Shown: positions 60,249 to 64,000 of the stretch, piece after piece
Position numbering within the stretch: position 1 is the first letter of the stretch
Layout: every line of letters begins with the position of its first letter
Source: Siderastrea siderea
Taxonomy: Eukaryota; Cnidaria; Anthozoa; Scleractinia; Rhizangiidae
Assembly (NCBI GenBank): GCA_964030785.1
Contig: OZ034967.1
Span: 48,333,533-48,397,532 of the forward strand
DNA length: 64,000 bases
Reading direction: 5' to 3'
The notes under the pieces: model-generated
Database searches by the model: none
The model's input: only the letters and a program-made list of their open reading frames with translations
What the model was told of the DNA's origin: nothing
Program-made: the position numbers and the translations under genes

Positions 60249-60977
60249 TCACATTTGAAACTCTTCCATTTCTGCCTTGATTTGTTCTATGTTATCTGGG
60301 GTACCAAAGGTACGATGAAACAAGTCTCTAATTTCTTTCTGAGTTTCTACATTGGCCATTCTTGAACCTACAATGGCACTACTCTGATCCAAAACGGGTA
60401 GCTGGGGTTTTGGCCATTTTAGAAACTTTTTCTCTAGTTTCAGTAGATCTGATATGGGGTCGATACCACACACAGTTTCAGATCGGAACCAGCTTTTACT
60501 TCCGATATCATAAACCACTACCTTTTTACCTAGATCCCGTGCCATTTGAACACACCAACCTGTCCTGCCTCGTAGCTTTTTACAATCAGCCTCTAAATGT
60601 CCAAAAGCGTAGACTGTTTGAGCCTTGTTGACGATTTGATAGTTTCTCTGTAACAACGTATGTAGAAAAAAATGAGTCGGTAGCGATCTTTCTAGAGTCT
60701 TACTAGCCTGGGTGATGGTGGAATTAGCTGTCAACAAGAGTTCCACACCCGCAGGGCTACTGACGGATTGATCAAAGACACGATTTTGCATCCCATAGAA
60801 TTTAGCCATTTCTTCAGCAATGCGGTTGACACCAAAATCTCCATTACTGTATAAAACATGGTTAAAACCCATACACAGTTCAGCCTCGTCCACCTCCATG
60901 GTCAAACTGATCATGAATCCCTCAAACACTGACTTATATACATTAGCGGGCAAGTCTGGGCATGTTGATGTCGTCAT
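60249..60977 (-). CDS. SLOG-like Rossmann-fold protein
   Basis: About 242 residues from the ATG at 60977 (a GTG-initiated version would add five). The centre has T-V-Y-A-F-G, then L-R-G-R-T-G-W-C-V-Q-M-A followed by K-K-V-V-V-Y-D, the strand-glycine-helix-strand pattern of SLOG/DprA-like or molybdenum-carrier-like Rossmann domains that bind nucleotides or derivatives. N- and C-terminal parts are helical. It is divergent from the next gene across a CRE/TATA promoter. In related mobile genomes such proteins are of unknown function. The frame is intact. Confidence 0.5.
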   Translation of the reverse strand: MTTSTCPDLPANVYKSVFEGFMISLTMEVDEAELCMGFNHVLYSNGDFGVNRIAEEMAKFYGMQNRVFDQSVSSPAGVELLLTANSTITQASKTLERSLPTHFFLHTLLQRNYQIVNKAQTVYAFGHLEADCKKLRGRTGWCVQMARDLGKKVVVYDIGSKSWFRSETVCGIDPISDLLKLEKKFLKWPKPQLPVLDQSSAIVGSRMANVETQKEIRDLFHRTFGTPDNIEQIKAEMEEFQM

Positions 60978-61031
60978 CAATGACGTCACCACTTTTATTA
61001 TAAATAGCTTTCTCTCTCTCTCTCTGAAAAG
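60978..61031 (+). promoter_or_regulatory. Divergent promoter with CRE and TATA box
   Basis: A perfect cAMP-response element TGACGTCA is at 60981-60988 and TATAAATA at 60999-61006, followed by a (CT)n tract before the ATG at 61032. The short spacing is typical of a compact viral promoter using animal host factors. Confidence 0.55.
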
Positions 61032-61364
61032 ATGGATTTAAAGCATTTTGACTTTCACGTCAATGGTGGTCAAGTGTGTGAATTGGTAGAGCGTGTTGCT
61101 AAAGTGTTGGAATCAGGAAAAACCACCTTGGATGTAACACTTCATGTTTGTGTGTTAACCAGAACACCTGATTTTGATATCATGGATGATTTTAGACAGC
61201 TGTTTCAACGTTTAATGCCCAACCTATCTATTCAATGTCGTTTGAAAGTTCATCAATGGAAACAATCAGCAGAGCTTTTGGATAAAACCTACCGAACTTA
61301 TTATTTATTCAACATAGGGCAGATTGTAGCAAGTCAAAACAAATTGAAAGAATCTTTTGTTTAA
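61032..61364 (+). CDS. Hypothetical 110-aa protein
   Basis: 110 residues, mixed alpha/beta, with no clear signal peptide, zinc motif or membrane segment. It starts about 25 bp after the TATA box, so it is probably transcribed from the divergent CRE/TATA promoter shared with the SLOG-like gene. I do not recognise the family. It shows no sign of decay. Confidence 0.45.
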   Translation: MDLKHFDFHVNGGQVCELVERVAKVLESGKTTLDVTLHVCVLTRTPDFDIMDDFRQLFQRLMPNLSIQCRLKVHQWKQSAELLDKTYRTYYLFNIGQIVASQNKLKESFV

Positions 61365-61469
61365 CCCACCGGATGTTGTGGGTTTCGCCCTCTATTATGA
61401 TGTCAACAGGATGTCTCGCCCTTTATTATGAGGTCATCGATCCCGGCAACGTTTGCAAGGTGATTACAC

Positions 61470-61514
61470 TAGTATAAAACAGTTACCTCTCCTGTCCTTC
61501 AACAGTCTTAAACC
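61470..61514 (+). promoter_or_regulatory. TATA-box promoter of the GRF zinc-finger gene
   Basis: TATAAAA at 61473-61479 lies 36 bp before the ATG at 61515. Upstream (61380-61440) are two imperfect copies of a TCGCCCT-TTATTATGA-GGTCA-like unit that may bind regulators. Confidence 0.5.
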
Positions 61515-62636
61515 ATGTCTGAAGAAATGATCGGCGCTCCCAAGCCTCTACCCTGCAAAAGGAAAAAGCGACCCGCTAATTTGGAACTGAAACCTGACGA
61601 AAAAGAAGAAGAAGATGGTTTGAAGCGTATGGTGCGTTTATCCACCATTTTTCAAAGTGAAGCCTTCCAGAATGATACCAAGAAGAAAAGAAAACCTAAA
61701 AAGAATGTCAGCTTCAAGATGAACAGCCTAAAAAAGCCAAGATGGGTGCTTATGACCCTATAGTCTATCATGCTGTAGAAGAGATGCGTAAAGTAGCAGA
61801 ACAAACCGATGTAGAGATCAGCAAAACAGCGTTGAATCACATCACCCCGTTAGAAGAAGGCGAACTACCCCCAGAAGCCGAGGAGATTCCAGTTTGTCCC
61901 AGACATTTGCTGCCGCTGGAGAATTGTCATTCCAAACAAGGTTGGGATTATACCAAAGGTCGGATTCAACCCTGTATCCTCTTCTGTGGTGCGGACCAAG
62001 CCAAGACCTACATGAATGCAGTCATGCAGGACATTCACCCGGATCTGCTAATACGTTGGGATCATCTGAAATGTTTCTGTGGAGATCTGTACCTTGAATC
62101 AGAGTTGGTCTCAGAAAAACCCAAACCGATTGTATCTTCGCTGCTCCGATCGTCGTTGTAAGTTCTTTTGTTGGGCTGACGAACCTGTTCTGCCCTGCAA
62201 CTGGAAAGACCCGTACAGTATTCAAAAATGGTTGATGGAACCTTTACCAGGAGCACCACCTGTTAACGGTCATTATAGTAAAGAGTTGTGGAATGACAAG
62301 AAAAACTGGCCTCAACTACAACCTCACATTCCTGTCAACACTTACAAGAACGTGGAGGACATGTGTCATCTCCCGCACTGGACCGATTACTACAATGACG
62401 GGCCTACCTTGAATGATCCTGAAGGACCTGCCCCAGCCCCACCACCGCCAAGATACTGTGATAGTGTCAAAAACTTTGAGAAAAGAGCCGAACAGATTGT
62501 AGAAGAAGGCTCTGTTAAGGAGCGAGCAGAAATCCGCAATGATGTACCAGATACCCATTATCTTAGCAAGGAAACAATTGATTATGTCCCTTTACATAAA
62601 GATGTCAAGGAACGAGCAGCCTTGGGACTGTTTTAG
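61515..62636 (+). pseudogene. GRF-type zinc-finger protein, two frame changes
   Basis: Three successive open segments make one protein of about 370 residues. The first (61515-61763) is basic and Lys-rich. The second, -1 (to 62161), begins a zinc finger C-x-C-G near 62070. The third (+1, from about 62110 to 62636) completes it with R-C-x4-C-x2-F-x-W, the GRF signature of single-stranded nucleic-acid-binding modules in topoisomerase III, APE2 and viral proteins. The first change lies at A_AAA_AAG and could be programmed; the second splits the finger inside GAAAAACCC and looks like an indel. A proline-rich, acidic C-terminal region follows. Confidence 0.6.
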
Positions 62637-62701
62637 CCTCGTTTTAATGTTCTTGTAGATATATATAATAAACTTTGTTCAATAAAACTTTTATTTGAAT
62701 C

Positions 62702-63004
62702 ATGGCTGGTTGTGTGTTGTATGTCTGCGATCTGGTGGGGTCCTGGTTTCTCTATAAAACCCATCTCGGTCTTTGTGAAAGACTGTATGATCTCCAAGAA
62801 GAAGACAAAATACCCATTCCACCTTATTTCGGTGATGAAGATCCCATAGAGGTTTTTCAAGAAACACATGTGGAAGCTAATTTATATCGATGGGTGGTCT
62901 TTATGCAATGGTTAAAAACAACTCGTAGACCTTTTTATTGGTTTCAAAAGATACAAAAAAGCTTTCCCATACCCTTCTTAGTTCAGTTACAAACAACCTT
63001 ATGA
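62702..63004 (+). CDS. Hypothetical 100-aa protein coupled to integrase
   Basis: 100 residues with a hydrophobic N-terminus (about 3-20; possible signal or membrane anchor) and aromatic-rich C-terminal half. The stop TGA (63002-63004) overlaps the integrase ATG (63001-63003) as ATGA, suggesting translation of both from one transcript. I do not recognise the family; no decay is evident. Confidence 0.5.
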   Translation: MAGCVLYVCDLVGSWFLYKTHLGLCERLYDLQEEDKIPIPPYFGDEDPIEVFQETHVEANLYRWVVFMQWLKTTRRPFYWFQKIQKSFPIPFLVQLQTTL

Positions 63005-63996
63005 CCCCTCGAAAGAGAAAAGTGACCGTAGCGAATGCTTTGTTAAAACGCTATCATGACCCATCCAAACCGGGTAGTTTAGGGGGTGTCCAACGCTTTG
63101 CCAAGGCTTGGAAAATACCTGTGAAACGTGCTGAAAATCTCTTGAGAAAAGATTTGGCTTATACGTTACACAAACCCCGACGACGACGATTTCCTACTTT
63201 ACCTGTGATGGTGGGGACTATCGACCAACAATGGGCTGCCGATTTAGTGGAAACTCAAAATTTGGCTAAATACAACAAAGGTATTCGCTATCTTTTAACC
63301 GTGATTGATGTGTTATCCAAATATGCCTGGGTGGAACCTCTCAAAGACAAGAAAGGGCCTACGGTGGTACAAGCGTTTAAACGTATTTTAAAGGACAAAC
63401 GTAAACCTCAAAAACTTCAAACCGATAAAGGCAAAGAATTTTATAACCAAGCCATGAAAACTTGGTTGAAAGACCAAGACATTGATCATTTTTCGACGGC
63501 TGGAGATGCGAAAGCTGCTGTGGTAGAACGTTTTAATCGAACCCTTAAACAACGTTTGTATCGTTATTTTACGGCAGCCAATACCCTCAAGTTTACAGAC
63601 ATTTTACAAGATTTAGTTGATGGTTACAATGCGACACCCCACCGAAGTATCAAAATGGCACCCAATCAAGTCAATGCCAAAAACGAGAGTCAAGTTTGGA
63701 ATACCTTGTACGGTAAAAAGAAAAAGACACAGAAAGCCACGTTGAAAAAAGGAGATTTGGTACGACTCAATAAAGTGCATCGCCCTTTTCAAAAGGGTTA
63801 TTTACCAGGATGGACCGAAGAAGTCTTTGTGGTTGATAAAGTCCTGGACTTTCCTGCTTATAAACTCCGGGAATGGGATGGTACGGAGATCGCGGGTACT
63901 TTCTACGAACAAGACTTACAAAAAGTCTATGTCACTGATGTGTTCCGTGTAGAAAAAGTACTTAAACGTCGTAAAAATAAACTCCTGGTTAAATGA
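63001..63996 (+). CDS. Polinton-type rve integrase (element C), chromodomain cut short
   Basis: 331 residues from ATG 63001. Catalytic Asp at 63241 (A-A-D-L-V), Asp at 63424 (Q-T-D-K-G) and Glu at 63526 (V-V-E-R-F) give D-x60-D-x33-E, the same spacing as in Polinton-A, though the sequences differ clearly. A basic N-terminal domain precedes the core; an SH3-like region follows. The C-terminus enters a chromodomain (V-F-R-V-E-K-V-L) and stops at TGA 63994-63996, exactly where the conserved Trp codon is expected. The window ends four bases later, so the downstream part cannot be seen. Confidence 0.88.
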   Translation: MTPRKRKVTVANALLKRYHDPSKPGSLGGVQRFAKAWKIPVKRAENLLRKDLAYTLHKPRRRRFPTLPVMVGTIDQQWAADLVETQNLAKYNKGIRYLLTVIDVLSKYAWVEPLKDKKGPTVVQAFKRILKDKRKPQKLQTDKGKEFYNQAMKTWLKDQDIDHFSTAGDAKAAVVERFNRTLKQRLYRYFTAANTLKFTDILQDLVDGYNATPHRSIKMAPNQVNAKNESQVWNTLYGKKKKTQKATLKKGDLVRLNKVHRPFQKGYLPGWTEEVFVVDKVLDFPAYKLREWDGTEIAGTFYEQDLQKVYVTDVFRVEKVLKRRKNKLLVK

Positions 63997-64000
63997 AAAG

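Overview
The window is eukaryotic DNA, most likely from an anthozoan cnidarian (coral or sea anemone); this is an inference from the transposon families, TTAGGG-type repeats and intron-like structures. It is almost entirely accessory DNA: nested virus-like Polinton/Maverick (adintovirus-like) elements, cut-and-paste transposons, a higher-order minisatellite and a tRNA cluster. I see no intact conventional host gene.

Bases 1-7068, 25369-26030 and 28889-31277 are pieces of one older element, Polinton-B. They hold small structural ORFs, a broken phospholipase A2 (PLA2) ORF, a minus-strand array of 13 Cys/His-rich exon-like modules, a zinc-finger gene duplicated with 1.3 kb direct and 0.5 kb inverted repeats, and a protein-primed PolB gene. 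That PolB gene is split by two later insertions and truncated at about 31277.

The first insertion is Polinton-A (7069-25368; 18,300 bp; terminal inverted repeats of about 220-270 bp; exact 6-bp target duplication GAACCC). It is nearly complete. On the minus strand lie a 2-TM protein, a LamG/lectin-like protein, a fibre-like protein and the packaging ATPase. On the plus strand lie a PPxY protein, penton-like minor capsid, major capsid (one TGA stop), a pX-like protein, adenain-like protease, two zinc-ribbon ORFs, PLA2, integrase with chromodomain, two zinc-finger proteins and an intact 1263-aa PolB. The second insertion is a hAT element (26031-28888, 8-bp duplication GCGCCATC) with an intact 638-aa transposase.

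The most striking signal is in Polinton-A. The zinc-ribbon, PLA2 and integrase frames follow each other by two successive -1 shifts, at in-frame canonical slippery heptamers G_GGA_AAC (17763-17769, with a GC-rich hairpin 6 nt downstream) and A_AAA_AAC (18416-18422). The integrase has no AUG upstream of its first catalytic Asp. This looks like a betaretrovirus-style double programmed frameshift used by a DNA element. The protease is also in the -1 frame of the ORF before it and has no usable AUG.

Bases 31278-52900 are a transposon graveyard: a 3.06 kb TIR element with a decayed DDE-like gene, a broken ZNF862-like hAT gene, a piggyBac end, and a 4.9 kb Kolobok-like element (TTAA duplication, about 140 bp TIRs) carrying a THAP gene and a P2X7-C-terminus-like gene. 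Bases 52900-57870 are a roughly 1.55 kb higher-order repeat with poly-G tracts and a captured LINE tail, followed by degenerate CCCTAA repeats. Five tRNA genes (58.2-59.3 kb) precede a third Polinton-like gene block (59.4-64 kb): a Mos-like kinase pseudogene, a SLOG-like protein, a GRF zinc-finger gene, small ORFs and a Polinton integrase running to the window end.
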